This document shows, piece by piece, positions 7,438 to 16,299 of a stretch of DNA of 64,000 nt; positions within the stretch are counted from its first letter, which is position 1, and the number at the start of each line of letters is the position of its first letter. The notes below the pieces were generated by a model, which worked only from the letters and a program-made list of their open reading frames with translations, was not told the DNA's origin and did no database searches. The translations under genes were made by a program, and so were the position numbers. Source of the stretch: Streptomyces roseolus (lineage in GTDB: Bacteria > Actinomycetota > Actinomycetes > Streptomycetales > Streptomycetaceae); contig NZ_BMTV01000030.1 in assembly GCF_014649855.1 (NCBI RefSeq), positions 35,961-99,960 of the forward strand, read 5' to 3'.

Positions 7438-9066
7438 ATGAGCGAGAGCCTGAATTCCGGCGAACACCGCACCGTGCTGCTGCGCGGTGGAGAAGTCCAC
7501 AGCCCCGCCGACCCCTTCGCCACCGCCATGGTGGTGGAGCGCGGTCACGTCGCCTGGGTGGGCGAGGAGGGCGCCGCCGACGCCTTCGCCTCCGGCGTGG
7601 ACGAGGTGATCGACCTGGAGGGCGCGCTCGTCACCCCGGCCTTCGTGGACGCCCACGTCCACACCACGGCCACCGGCTTCGCCCTCACCGGCCTCGACCT
7701 CTCCTCCGCCGCCTCGCTCGCCGAGGCGGCGGAGCTGGTCCGCGCCCACGCCGCCGCCCGCCCCGGCGACCGCATCCTCATCGGCCACGGCTGGGACGCC
7801 TCCCGCTGGCCCGAACGGCGCCCGCTCACCCGCGAGGAGCTCGACGGCCTCACCGGAGGCCGCCCGCTGTACCTCACCCGGATCGACGTCCACTCGGCCG
7901 TCGTCACCACCGCGCTGCTCGACCTCGTCCCCGGCGTACGGGAGCTCGACGGCTTCCACGAGGGGCGCGCGCCCCTCACGGGCGACGCCCACCACGCCGT
8001 GCGCGCCGCCGCCTTCGCCGCCGTCTCGCCGGCCCAGCGCACCGAGGCCCAGCGCGCCGCCCGCGTCCGCGCCGCCTCCCTCGGCATCGGCACCCTCCAC
8101 GAGTGCGGCGGGCCGCAGATCTCCTCCGAGGACGACTTCACCGGCCTCCTCGACCTCGCCCGCGGCGAGCCCGGCCCCCGGGTGGTCGGCTACTGGGCGG
8201 ACCTGGACGTCGAGCGGGCCCGGGCGCTCGGCGCCCTCGGCGCGGCCGGCGACCTCTTCGCCGACGGCTCCCTCGGCTCGCACACCGCCTGCCTCCACGA
8301 GCCGTACGCGGACTCCGCCGGTCACACCGGTGCGGCCCACCTGGACGCCGCCGCGGTGGCCGCGCACGTCGTCGCCTGCACGGAGGCGGGGCTCCAGGCC
8401 GGCTTCCACGCCATCGGCGACGCCGCGGTGAGCGCCGTCGTGGACGGCGTCAGGGCCGCCGCCGAGAAGCTCGGCCCGGCCCGCGTCCGGGCCGCCCGGC
8501 ACCGCGTCGAGCACGCCGAGATGCTCACCCCCGAGACGGTCGCAGCCTTCGCCGAGCTCGGCCTCACCGCCTCCGTCCAGCCCGCCTTCGACGCCCTGTG
8601 GGGCGGTGAGGACGGCATGTACGCCGAGCGGCTCGGGGCCGAGCGGGCCCGCACCCTCAACCCGTACGCGGCCCTGCTGCGGGCCGGCGTGCCGCTGGCC
8701 TTCGGCTCGGACAGCCCGGTCACCCCGCTGGACCCGTGGGGGACCGTCCGGGCCGCCGCCTTCCACCGCACCCCCGAGCACCGGATCTCGGTCCGGGCCG
8801 CCTTCACCGCCCATACGCGCGGCGGCTGGCGCGCGGTCGGCCGGGACGACGCCGGCATCCTGGTGCCGGGCGCGCCCGCCGACTACGCGATCTGGCGGAC
8901 CGGGGACCTGGTCGTCCAGGCGCCGGACGACCGGGTGGCCCGCTGGTCCACCGACCCCAGGTCCGGAACGCCCGGTCTGCCCGACCTGTCTCCCGGGGTC
9001 GACCTCCCCGTCTGCCTGCGGACGGTCGTGCACGGACAGACGGTGTTCGTACGACCGAACGAGTGA
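7438..9066 (+). CDS. YtcJ-like metal-dependent amidohydrolase
   Basis: The product has 542 residues, the normal length for this family. The metal-site signature VDAHVHTTATGF is near residue 69, DLFADGSLGSHTACLHEPY is in the middle, GFHAIGDAAVSAVVDG carries the next metal histidine, ARHRVEHAEML the following one, and FGSDSPVTPLDPW the final aspartate. These are the hallmarks of the amidohydrolase_3 group. Substrate is not predictable. It follows the Lrp regulator gene by 10 bp, suggesting amino-acid or N-acyl compound catabolism as inference. Confidence 0.85.
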   Translation: MSESLNSGEHRTVLLRGGEVHSPADPFATAMVVERGHVAWVGEEGAADAFASGVDEVIDLEGALVTPAFVDAHVHTTATGFALTGLDLSSAASLAEAAELVRAHAAARPGDRILIGHGWDASRWPERRPLTREELDGLTGGRPLYLTRIDVHSAVVTTALLDLVPGVRELDGFHEGRAPLTGDAHHAVRAAAFAAVSPAQRTEAQRAARVRAASLGIGTLHECGGPQISSEDDFTGLLDLARGEPGPRVVGYWADLDVERARALGALGAAGDLFADGSLGSHTACLHEPYADSAGHTGAAHLDAAAVAAHVVACTEAGLQAGFHAIGDAAVSAVVDGVRAAAEKLGPARVRAARHRVEHAEMLTPETVAAFAELGLTASVQPAFDALWGGEDGMYAERLGAERARTLNPYAALLRAGVPLAFGSDSPVTPLDPWGTVRAAAFHRTPEHRISVRAAFTAHTRGGWRAVGRDDAGILVPGAPADYAIWRTGDLVVQAPDDRVARWSTDPRSGTPGLPDLSPGVDLPVCLRTVVHGQTVFVRPNE

Positions 9067-9509
9067 TGTCCGGTTGACGGCCACCCGGATGTGCGCACCA
9101 CGGGTTCGTCCCGGACCTGCGGATCTCCCGGCCCGGCCTGCGGCTTCTCGGTAACCCCGCAGGTCAAGCGGGTGTTGACAGCCGACCGTCCTGGCCCGGT
9201 AGGTTCTCCCGCGTCCACCACAGGACGTCCGACCGGACCACGCCTCCTCGCACGCGCCGACCGCCGCCCGCGCCTCGGCCGCGAGGGAAGGTTTCGCCGG
9301 CGGAAGGTGCGACCCGGGTGGGGCCCGGACGTTCAGTAGACAACGGCCTTGTGCCGATCCGCAGCCGGCGGGTCCCGGGTCGGACCGAAGGACGTCGGGC
9401 CCCGCACCGCACCCCGCGCCGAGGTCGCACGTCTCACACCCCGCAGGACCGGACCACGTCGGAGACCTCGCTAAGGTGGGGGCCTGTGTCTGTATCCGAA
9501 GGGGCAGTA
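9067..9509 (+). promoter_or_regulatory. Intergenic region with candidate ppm1 promoter
   Basis: No gene is seen in these 443 bases. TTGACA at 9175-9180 with TAGGTT at 9200-9205 forms a vegetative-type promoter with a rather long 19-bp spacer. If it drives ppm1, the leader is about 300 nt, long enough to hold regulatory structure. A TAAGGT hexamer near 9474 is a second, weaker -10 candidate closer to the gene. Confidence 0.35.
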
Positions 9510-10286
9510 GTGAACGACGGTGGCGTGAGGCGTTACGGCCCGCTCGGCAAGGTCTTGGTGATCATTCCGACCTACAACGAGGCGGACAACATCAGGCCGA
9601 TCGTCGCGCGGGTGCGGGAGGCCGTCCCTGAGGCGCACATCCTCGTCGCCGACGACAACAGCCCCGACGGCACGGGCAAGTTCGCCGACGAGCTCGCGGC
9701 CGACGACGACCACGTCCACGTCCTGCACCGCAAGGGCAAGGAGGGGCTGGGCGCCGCCTACCTCGCGGGCTTCCGCTGGGGCATCGAGAACGGCTACGAG
9801 GTCCTCGTCGAGATGGACGCCGACGGCTCCCACCAGCCCGAGGAGCTGCCCCGCCTGCTCACCGCGCTCAAGGGCGCCGACCTCGTCCTCGGCTCCCGCT
9901 GGGTGCCCGGCGGCCGGATCGTGAACTGGCCGAAGTCCCGCGAGTTCATCTCGCGCGGCGGCAGCCTGTACTCCCGCCTCATGCTCGACGTCCCGATCCG
10001 CGACGTCACCGGCGGCTACCGCGCCTTCCGCAAGGAGACCCTGGAGGGCCTCGGCCTGGAGGACGTCGCCTCGGCCGGCTACTGCTTCCAGGTCGACCTC
10101 GCCCGCCGCGCCGTCGCCGCCGGCTTCCACGTCGTCGAGGTCCCCATCACCTTCGTCGAGCGCGAGATCGGCGACTCGAAGATGAGCCGGAACATCGTCG
10201 TCGAGGCCCTGTGGCGGGTCACCGGCTGGGGCGTCACGGCCCGCGCCGAGAAGCTCTCCAAGGCCCTGGGCCGCAAGAACGCCTGA
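9510..10286 (+). CDS. ppm1: Polyprenol-phosphate mannosyltransferase (DPM1-like GT2)
   Basis: The product has 258 residues. It is a GT2 enzyme with the dolichol-phosphate mannose synthase signatures VIIPTYNEADNI, VADDNSPDGTGK, VEMDADGSHQPEELP, RDVTGGYRAFRKE and FVEREIGDSKMS. It would transfer mannose from GDP-mannose to polyprenyl phosphate at the inner membrane face, supplying protein O-mannosylation and glycans. It lacks the membrane domain fused in mycobacterial Ppm1, as known for Streptomyces. The GTG at 9510 follows GAAGGGGCA; another GTG at 9486 is possible. The fxsA and rbpA genes follow, an order recalled for S. coelicolor. Confidence 0.9.
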   Translation: MNDGGVRRYGPLGKVLVIIPTYNEADNIRPIVARVREAVPEAHILVADDNSPDGTGKFADELAADDDHVHVLHRKGKEGLGAAYLAGFRWGIENGYEVLVEMDADGSHQPEELPRLLTALKGADLVLGSRWVPGGRIVNWPKSREFISRGGSLYSRLMLDVPIRDVTGGYRAFRKETLEGLGLEDVASAGYCFQVDLARRAVAAGFHVVEVPITFVEREIGDSKMSRNIVVEALWRVTGWGVTARAEKLSKALGRKNA

Positions 10287-10378
10287 CGGCACGGGCACCG
10301 CCCTTCGACCCGGCCCCACGGGCCGGGTCGATCCTTTCCTTACGACGTTTTAGCGGGACCCCAGGCACACTGGAGCCC

Positions 10379-10972
10379 ATGACGACCGGCGCACCCTCGC
10401 AGACCCCTCGGCGCTCCCGGGCGCGCACCCTGCTCCCGCTGGGCCTGGCCGCCTGGCTGGTCCTGGAGATCTGGCTCCTCACCGTCGTGGCGGACGTCGC
10501 CGGCGGGCTGACCGTGCTGCTCCTGCTGATCGGCGGCGCCGTGCTCGGCACCGTGGTGATCAAGCGGGCCGGGCGCCGCGCCTTCGCCAACCTCACCTCG
10601 ACCTTCCAGCAGGCCCAGGCCGCCGCGCAGAGCGGTACGGCTCCGACCGCGGCCGACCGCAAGGGCGCCGAGGACCGCAACGGCTTCCTGATGCTCGGCG
10701 GACTGCTCCTGATGATCCCCGGGCTCCTCTCCGACGCCGCCGGACTGCTGCTCCTCGTGCCCCCGGTGCGGGCGGCCCTCGGGCGCGCCGCGGAGCGGGC
10801 GGTCGAGCGCCGGATGGCCGCGGCACCTCCCGGCAGCCTCCAGGACGCCTTCCAGCAGGCCCGCATGCACCGTCCGGACGGGAAGGTGGTGCAGGGCGAG
10901 GTCATCCGTGACGACGCCCCCCGGGGGCCGTACGGCGCCGCCGACGACCGCCGCCCGCCGCTGATGCCCTGA
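10379..10972 (+). CDS. fxsA: FxsA family membrane protein
   Basis: The product has 197 residues. Two hydrophobic spans near the N-terminus (about 16-62) and one near residues 100-130 enclose FLMLGGLLLMIPGLLSDAAGLLLLVPPVR, the FxsA core, which I describe by its ends FLMLGG and LLVPPVR. The C-terminal third is charged and cytoplasmic. In E. coli FxsA relieves phage T7 exclusion by F; the role in actinobacteria is unknown. The ATG at 10379 has weak GGAG directly upstream and a CACACT hexamer 7 nt away, so it may be leaderless. Confidence 0.85.
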   Translation: MTTGAPSQTPRRSRARTLLPLGLAAWLVLEIWLLTVVADVAGGLTVLLLLIGGAVLGTVVIKRAGRRAFANLTSTFQQAQAAAQSGTAPTAADRKGAEDRNGFLMLGGLLLMIPGLLSDAAGLLLLVPPVRAALGRAAERAVERRMAAAPPGSLQDAFQQARMHRPDGKVVQGEVIRDDAPRGPYGAADDRRPPLMP

Positions 10973-11023
10973 TCGATCCGGCCGCGTACCCGAGCGCCCG
11001 CTCCTCCGGGGGCGGGCGCGGCG

Positions 11024-11070
11024 ACGCCGAGGGGCCCGGTACACGATCCGTGTACCGGGCCCCTCGGCGT
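11024..11070. terminator. Bidirectional terminator between fxsA and rbpA
   Basis: A perfect 22-bp inverted repeat (11024-11045 and 11049-11070) surrounds a 3-nt loop. It begins ACGCCGAGGGGCCC. It sits between convergent genes and should end transcription from both sides. Confidence 0.9.
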
Positions 11071-11090
11071 TGCTCGTGCCGGGTCGTCCG

Positions 11091-11465
11091 TCAGGCGGAC
11101 TTGCGGCTGTCGCGCGGATGCACCGCGATGTTCATGGCGCCGGAGCGCAGGACGGCCAGCCTCTCGGCGAGGACCTCCTCCAGCTCCTCACGGGTACGCC
11201 GCTCCATGAGCATGTCCCAGTGCGTACGCGCCGGCTTGCCCTTCTTCTCCTCGGGTCCGTCGCCGTCCACCAGGAGTGCCTGGATTCCGCAGACCTTGCA
11301 TTCCCACTCCGGCGGAATTTCCGCCTCCACCGAGAAGGGCATCTCAAAACGATGGCCCTTCTCGCATGCGTACTCCACGGCCTGGCGAGGTGCCAGATCG
11401 ATGCCGCGGTCGGTCTCGTAGCTGGTCACCACGAGGCGCGTGCCGCGAAGAGCTCGCTCACTCAT
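11091..11465 (-). CDS. rbpA: RNA polymerase-binding protein RbpA
   Basis: The product has 124 residues, the normal length. It shows the RbpA pattern: basic N-terminal tail, zinc-type core (YACEKGHRF, then WECKVCG), basic linker (KKGKPARTHWDMLMERRT), and the sigma-interaction domain RTREELEEVLAERLAVLRSG. RbpA binds group 1/2 sigma factors and RNA polymerase and stabilises open complexes. In S. coelicolor rbpA is induced by disulfide stress through SigR, and the matching promoter is present upstream here. Confidence 0.97.
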   Translation of the reverse strand: MSERALRGTRLVVTSYETDRGIDLAPRQAVEYACEKGHRFEMPFSVEAEIPPEWECKVCGIQALLVDGDGPEEKKGKPARTHWDMLMERRTREELEEVLAERLAVLRSGAMNIAVHPRDSRKSA

Positions 11466-11525
11466 GAATCGTGCCTCCCGGGCTTGTCGCCCACAGGACA
11501 GGTGTCGCTGTCGTCGTCATCCGGT

Positions 11526-11553
11526 CAACGTCCGGTCGGCGAGAAAGATTCCC
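11526..11553 (-). promoter_or_regulatory. SigR-type promoter of rbpA
   Basis: On the minus strand GGGAAT (11553-11548) is followed after exactly 18 nt by GTTG (11529-11526). This matches the SigR consensus GGAAT-N18-GTT. It lies about 60 nt upstream of the rbpA start codon. Confidence 0.85.
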
Positions 11554-11613
11554 GTTCCGGGTAATGCGTCGCCCGTCGTGCCGCCCCTTGTTGTACCCAC
11601 CAGTGCCCGTTTT

Positions 11614-11637
11614 GTCACATCCGGCGGCAGATGTGAC
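11614..11637. repeat. Inverted repeat GTCACAT/ATGTGAC upstream of rbpA
   Basis: Perfect 7-bp arms with a 10-nt spacer lie between the end of the MFS gene and the rbpA promoter. It could be a weak terminator or an operator; no T-run follows on either strand. Confidence 0.4.
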
Positions 11638-11720
11638 TCGTGGTCTTCACTAAAGCAGCACGCAGTAACGGTCCGCCTGGCAGGCCAAACGCGTACACTA
11701 CCGGCCTTTCACTTCCGCGT

Positions 11721-13094
11721 CTAAATTCGTTCGGGTACGACATTCCCCGCCTCCCGTGCCGCCTCGCGCACCGGCACCCGCGCGAGGAGGACGAATCCGG
11801 CCACGAAGAAGATCACCAGGGAGATGATGGCAGCTCGATAGCTTCCGGTCAGCTGGTTCACGAGCCCGAACACCAGCGGGCCGAGCCAGCTCAGCCCCCG
11901 GTCGCTCAGCTCGTACGCCGAGAAGTACTCCGCCTCCTTGCCCTCCGGCACCGTGTGCGAGAACAACGAGCGCGAGAGCGCCTGCGTCCCGCCCATCACC
12001 AGGCCGATGGCCGCCGCCAGGCAGTAGAAGAAGACCGGCGCCCCGGCGGGCAGGAAGTACCCCGCCAGCAGGATGAGGGTCCACACGACCAGGGCGCCCA
12101 GGATCGTCCGCTTGGCCCCGTGCGTCCGGGCGAGCCGGCCCATCCCGAGCGCTCCGGCCACCGCGAGCACCTGCACCAGCAGGACCGCCGTGATGAGCGT
12201 CGTCTGCTCCAGCCCCAGCTCGTTCTTGCCGAAGACGGCCGCCTGCGAGATCACCGTCTGCACCCCGTCGTTGTAGACGAGGTAGGCGAGCAGGAAGGCG
12301 AGCGTCTTCGGGTGGTTGCGCATGTCCACGAGCGTGGCCCGCAGTTGGCGCCACCCGGCCCCCACCGCGCCCGTCCCGTCCGCCTCGGCCGTGCCGGCCG
12401 CCGGGAGCCCCCGGTCGCGCAGCCGCTTCAGCGGGATCAGCGCGAAGGCGCCCCACCAGAGCCCGGCGGAGGCCAGGCAGATCCGGACCGCCTCGCCCGC
12501 GGACAGGCCGAAGGACTCGTGCCCCGAGTACAGGACCAGGTTGAGGACCAGGACCAGCGCGCCCGAGGTGTAGCCGAAGGCCCAGCCGCGCGAGGAGACC
12601 GCGTCCCGCTCCTCCGGCTCGGAGATCTGGGGCAGGTAGGAGTTGTAGAGCATCATCGACACCGCGAGCGCGGCGTTCGCCACGACCAGCAGCAGGGCGC
12701 CGAGCAGATAGCGGTCGTCCTTCAGGAAGAACATGCAGGTCGTCGCCCCCGCCCCGAGGTAGGCGGCCGCCGCGAGCAGCGGCTTCTTCCGGCCCCTGCG
12801 GTCGGCCGCCGCGCTCACCAGCGGCATCGCGACGATCGCCACCACGAGCGACGCCGACACCGCGTAGGCGAACAGCGAGTCGACGTGCACCGGGACGCCG
12901 AGCGGGTACACGTGCGTCCCGCCGCCGGCCGCCGTCTTCGCCAGCTCGTTCAGGTACGGGCCCAGGAACACGGTCACGACGCTGGTCGAGTACACCGAGC
13001 AGGCGAAGTCGTAGAAGTACCAGCCGCGCTGTTCCCGTCTGCGCTCGGCCGGATCGGTGGTGGGCCCCTCGGGCCCGGTCGTCTCGGCGGTCAC
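11721..13094 (-). CDS. MFS transporter, UMF1/Atg22-like
   Basis: The product has 457 residues with about 12 hydrophobic spans. The N-terminus (RGWYFYDFACSVYSTSVVTVFLGPYL, positions about 22-47) carries the YDFA signature of the UMF1/Atg22-like group. RRGRKKPLL marks the loop between spans 2 and 3. The substrate is unknown. The start is taken as GTG 13094 so that the protein begins TAETTGPEGP before the conserved N-terminus. The phosphodiesterase stop is 51 bp upstream on the same strand, so co-transcription is plausible. Confidence 0.8.
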   Translation of the reverse strand: MTAETTGPEGPTTDPAERRREQRGWYFYDFACSVYSTSVVTVFLGPYLNELAKTAAGGGTHVYPLGVPVHVDSLFAYAVSASLVVAIVAMPLVSAAADRRGRKKPLLAAAAYLGAGATTCMFFLKDDRYLLGALLLVVANAALAVSMMLYNSYLPQISEPEERDAVSSRGWAFGYTSGALVLVLNLVLYSGHESFGLSAGEAVRICLASAGLWWGAFALIPLKRLRDRGLPAAGTAEADGTGAVGAGWRQLRATLVDMRNHPKTLAFLLAYLVYNDGVQTVISQAAVFGKNELGLEQTTLITAVLLVQVLAVAGALGMGRLARTHGAKRTILGALVVWTLILLAGYFLPAGAPVFFYCLAAAIGLVMGGTQALSRSLFSHTVPEGKEAEYFSAYELSDRGLSWLGPLVFGLVNQLTGSYRAAIISLVIFFVAGFVLLARVPVREAAREAGNVVPERI

Positions 13095-13144
13095 GGCCGC
13101 ACGCCCCCCTCGTTCGTCCCCGTCCCCGGGAAGCCCGCCCGCCC

Positions 13145-13909
13145 TCAGACCCATGCCCCGCGGGCGATGAGGACCTCGCGCAGCGTCTCCAGATGATCGG
13201 TCATGATGCCATCGACCCCCAGGTCGAGGAGAGACTCCATGCGCTCCGGATCGTTGACGGTCCACACGTGCACCTGGAGGCCGCGCGCGTGCGCCGCCCG
13301 GACGAAGCGGCGGTCCACCACGCGGACCCCGCCCTGCGTCTCCGGGACCTGCGCCGCCACCGCGCCGGCCCGCAGCGGGGCCGGCAGGCCGAGCGAGCGC
13401 AGCCGCAGGGCCGCGACGCCGGTCACGCCGTACGAGGTGGCCAGGCGCGGGCCCGCGAGGCGCTGGGCGCGGGCGATCCGGGCCTCGGTGAAGGAGCTGA
13501 CCAGGACCCGGTCCCAGGCGTCGGTGCGGGAGATCAGGTCGACCAGCGGGGCCAGCGCCGACTCGGTCTTCAGGTCCACGTTCCAGCGGGCCTCGGGAAA
13601 CTCCTGGAGCAGGTCCTCGAAGAGCGGCAGCGGCTCCTTGCCGGCCACCCGGGCCTCCCGCACCGCCGCCCACGGCAGGTCCCGGATCCGGCCCGCGGTG
13701 TCCGTCACCCGGTCCAGGGTCGCGTCGTGGAAGGCGACCAGCACGCCGTCGGCGGTGGTGTGGACATCGGTCTCGAAGTAGCGGTAGCCCGCGGCGGCGG
13801 CCCGGCGGAAGGCGGCCGCGGTGTTCTCCAGGCCGTCCGCCGTGCCGCCCCGGTGGGCGAAGGGCAGCGGGGACGGATGGTCGAGGTAGGGGTGTCGTAC
13901 GTGCGTCAC
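13145..13909 (-). CDS. Glycerophosphodiester phosphodiesterase
   Basis: The product has 254 residues. It carries the GDPD motif set: FAHRGGTADGLENT near residue 17, YFETDVHTTADGVLVAFHD with the metal ligands, WNVDLKTE, and the closing VWTVND and GVDGIMTDH. It hydrolyses glycerophosphodiesters to glycerol-3-phosphate and an alcohol. There is no signal peptide, so it should be cytoplasmic. The GTG start overlaps the stop of the YczE-like gene by 4 bp, indicating translational coupling. Confidence 0.9.
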   Translation of the reverse strand: MTHVRHPYLDHPSPLPFAHRGGTADGLENTAAAFRRAAAAGYRYFETDVHTTADGVLVAFHDATLDRVTDTAGRIRDLPWAAVREARVAGKEPLPLFEDLLQEFPEARWNVDLKTESALAPLVDLISRTDAWDRVLVSSFTEARIARAQRLAGPRLATSYGVTGVAALRLRSLGLPAPLRAGAVAAQVPETQGGVRVVDRRFVRAAHARGLQVHVWTVNDPERMESLLDLGVDGIMTDHLETLREVLIARGAWV

Positions 13910-14574
13910 CGCCGCAGTATGGCGCCTTCCGGTGACTCCGGGGCGACGGCCGTCCCGACGGGCCGTGACTCCGGGACCGCGAAGAAGCGGAGGAAGAACT
14001 GGGCGAGCGGGCCGATCGACAGCGCGTAGAGGAGCGTGCCGACGCCGACCGAGCCGCCGAGCAGGAAGCCGGAGGTCACCACCGCCACCTCGATCAGGGT
14101 CCTGGTCAGCCGGATCGACCATCCGGTCACCCGGTGCAGGCCCGTCATCAGGCCGTCGCGCGGGCCGGGCCCGAAGCGGGCCGCGATGTACAGGCCGGTC
14201 GCCAGTCCGTTCAGCACGATGCCCAGGGCCATGAGGGCGCCGCGGACCACGAGCCCGTGGCCGTCCGGAAGCAGTGCCAGGGTGCCGTCCATCGCCAGGC
14301 CGATCACGAAGACGTTCGACACCGTGCCCAGGCCCGGCCGTTGCCGGATCGGGATCCACAGCAGCAGCACGATCGCGCCGACGACGATCGACACCAGCCC
14401 GATCGTCAGCCCGGTCAGCCCGGCCAGGCCCTGGTGGAGCACGTTCCACGGCTCCATGCCGAGCCCCGCCCTGACCAGCAGGGCCGAGCTGACCCCGTAC
14501 AGCGTGAGGCCGGCGTACAGCTGGACCAGCCGGCGGGTCAGATGCCGGCCGCGGGAGCCGGAGGCGATGGACAT
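13906..14574 (-). CDS. YczE/YitT-like integral membrane protein
   Basis: The product has 222 residues with five to six hydrophobic spans. The YczE signatures GLGMEPWNVLHQGLA and ARFGPGPRDGLMTGL are present. Members are often encoded divergently from a MocR-type regulator, exactly as here. Their substrate is unknown. The ATG at 14574 is the first in-frame start after the intergenic region. It is first in a coupled pair with the phosphodiesterase gene. Confidence 0.85.
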   Translation of the reverse strand: MSIASGSRGRHLTRRLVQLYAGLTLYGVSSALLVRAGLGMEPWNVLHQGLAGLTGLTIGLVSIVVGAIVLLLWIPIRQRPGLGTVSNVFVIGLAMDGTLALLPDGHGLVVRGALMALGIVLNGLATGLYIAARFGPGPRDGLMTGLHRVTGWSIRLTRTLIEVAVVTSGFLLGGSVGVGTLLYALSIGPLAQFFLRFFAVPESRPVGTAVAPESPEGAILRR

Positions 14575-14710
14575 GGAGGTGCCCCCCTGGGGTGGTGGTG
14601 TCGGCAGAGGATCGCGGCCCGCTGTGGTGGGAGTGGACCGACCCATGACACTCTGTGGCGGGAGAACGGATGCCAACCATGGCCAATTTGATGAAGGTGG
14701 ACTGATTTCC
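14575..14710. promoter_or_regulatory. Divergent YczE/MocR control region
   Basis: The 136-bp gap holds two similar segments, GTGGACCGA near 14632 and GTGGACTGA near 14697, in direct orientation, plus the near-repeat ACCATGGCCAA / TCCATGGCTCA. Direct repeats are common MocR operators, so this is a candidate site rather than a defined one. Confidence 0.3.
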
Positions 14711-16210
14711 ATGGCTCAGTGGACTTCGGCCGTCGGGGCCGCCCAGCTCGCCCGGCAGCTCCAGGCGCAGCAGCCCCGCCCCGCGGGACCCGGCGCCCGG
14801 AAGCCGCCCGCCTACCGCGCCCTCGCCGACGGCATCCGCCTGCTCGTCCTGGAGGGCCGGGTGCCGGTCGCCGCCCGGCTGCCCGCCGAGCGGGAACTCG
14901 CGCTCGCCCTCACCGTCAGCCGCACCACCGTCGCCGCCGCCTACGAGGCGCTGCGCACCGAGGGCTTCCTGGAGTCCCGGCGCGGCGCCGGCAGCTGGAC
15001 CGCCGTCCCGGCCGGCAACCCGCTGCCCGCGCGCGGCCTCGAACCGCTGCCGCCGGAGGCCCTCGGCTCCCTCATCGACCTCGGCTGCGCCGCGCTGCCC
15101 GCCCCCGAGCCCTGGCTGACCCGCAGCGTCCAGGGCGCCCTGGAGGAGCTGCCGCCGTACGCGCACACCCACGGGGACTACCCCGCCGGGCTCCCCGCGC
15201 TGCGCGCCACGATCGCCGAGCGCTACACCGCCCGCGGCATCCCGACGATGCCCGAGCAGATCATGGTCACCACCGGCGCGATGGGCGCCATCGACGCCAT
15301 CTGCCACCTCTTCGCCGGGCGCGGCGAGCGGATCGCCGTCGAATCCCCGTCGTACGCGAACATCCTCCAGCTCATGCGGGAGGCGGGCGCCCGGCTGGTC
15401 CCCGTCGCCATGTCCGAGGGGCTCGGCAGCTGGGACCTGGGGCGCTGGCGCCAGGTGCTGCGCGAGGCCGCGCCCCGCCTCGCGTACGTGGTCGCCGACT
15501 TCCACAACCCCACCGGCGCCCTCGCCGACGAGGACCAGCGCCGGGGGCTCGTGGAGGCCGCCCGGGCGGCCGGCACCGTCCTGGTCGTCGACGAGACCAT
15601 GACCGAGCTGCGCCTCGACGAGGACGTGGCGATGCCCCGGCCGGTCTGCGCCTTCGACCCGGCCGGCTCCACCGTCCTCACCGTTGGCTCGGCGAGCAAG
15701 GCCTTCTGGGCCGGGATGCGGATCGGCTGGGTCCGGGCCGCGCCCGACGTCATCCGCTCCCTCGTCGCCGCCCGCGCCTACGCCGACCTGGGCACCCCGG
15801 TCCTGGAGCAGCTCGGCGTCAACTGGCTGATGCGCACCGGCGGCTGGGAGGAGGCCGTCGGCCTGCGCAGGGCGCAGGCGCGTGAGAACCGGGACGCGCT
15901 CGTCGCGGCGGTCCGCAGGGAGCTGCCGGAGTGGGAGTTCGAGGTGCCGAAGGGCGGCCTGACGCTCTGGGTGCGCACCGGCGGGCTCTCCGGCTCCCGG
16001 GTGGCGGAGGCGGGCGAGCGGGTCGGCGTCCGCGTGCCCTCCGGCCCCCGCTTCGGCGTCGACGGCGCCTTCGAGGGGTTCATCCGGCTGCCGTTCACCG
16101 TCGGCGGTCCGGTCGCCGAGGAGGCCGCCGTCCGGCTGGCCGCCGCGGCCCGGCTGGTCGAGTCGGGGCTCGGCGGGGGAGCGGAGCCGCTCAGGACCTT
16201 CGTGGCCTGA
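14711..16210 (+). CDS. MocR family PLP-dependent regulator (YczR-like)
   Basis: The product has 499 residues. A GntR-type winged helix (residues about 35-100: YRALADGIRLLVLEGRVP, LTVSRTTVAAAYEAL) is fused to a fold-type I aminotransferase-like domain with the cofactor lysine in VGSASKAFWAGMRIGW and the DFHNPTG and VDETMTEL segments. Such proteins sense PLP or its adducts. The divergent partner encodes a YczE-type membrane protein, its probable target. The ATG at 14711 immediately precedes a normal N-terminus. Confidence 0.88.
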   Translation: MAQWTSAVGAAQLARQLQAQQPRPAGPGARKPPAYRALADGIRLLVLEGRVPVAARLPAERELALALTVSRTTVAAAYEALRTEGFLESRRGAGSWTAVPAGNPLPARGLEPLPPEALGSLIDLGCAALPAPEPWLTRSVQGALEELPPYAHTHGDYPAGLPALRATIAERYTARGIPTMPEQIMVTTGAMGAIDAICHLFAGRGERIAVESPSYANILQLMREAGARLVPVAMSEGLGSWDLGRWRQVLREAAPRLAYVVADFHNPTGALADEDQRRGLVEAARAAGTVLVVDETMTELRLDEDVAMPRPVCAFDPAGSTVLTVGSASKAFWAGMRIGWVRAAPDVIRSLVAARAYADLGTPVLEQLGVNWLMRTGGWEEAVGLRRAQARENRDALVAAVRRELPEWEFEVPKGGLTLWVRTGGLSGSRVAEAGERVGVRVPSGPRFGVDGAFEGFIRLPFTVGGPVAEEAAVRLAAAARLVESGLGGGAEPLRTFVA

Positions 16211-16222
16211 CGGGAGGCTTCC

Positions 16223-16299
16223 GTCCCCACGCACGCGTGGGGACGGCCCTTCCCTCCACGCGCGCGTGGAGGAACCGTTCCCACGCACGCGCGCGTGGG
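16223..16299. repeat. Cluster of three short hairpins rich in ACGCGCGCGT
   Basis: The first has 9-bp arms GTCCCCACG/CGTGGGGAC (16223-16244). The second is the 20-bp perfect palindrome at 16253-16272. The third has CCCACGC/GCGTGGG arms (16280-16299). The second and third each contain the decamer ACGCGCGCGT. Confidence 0.8.
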
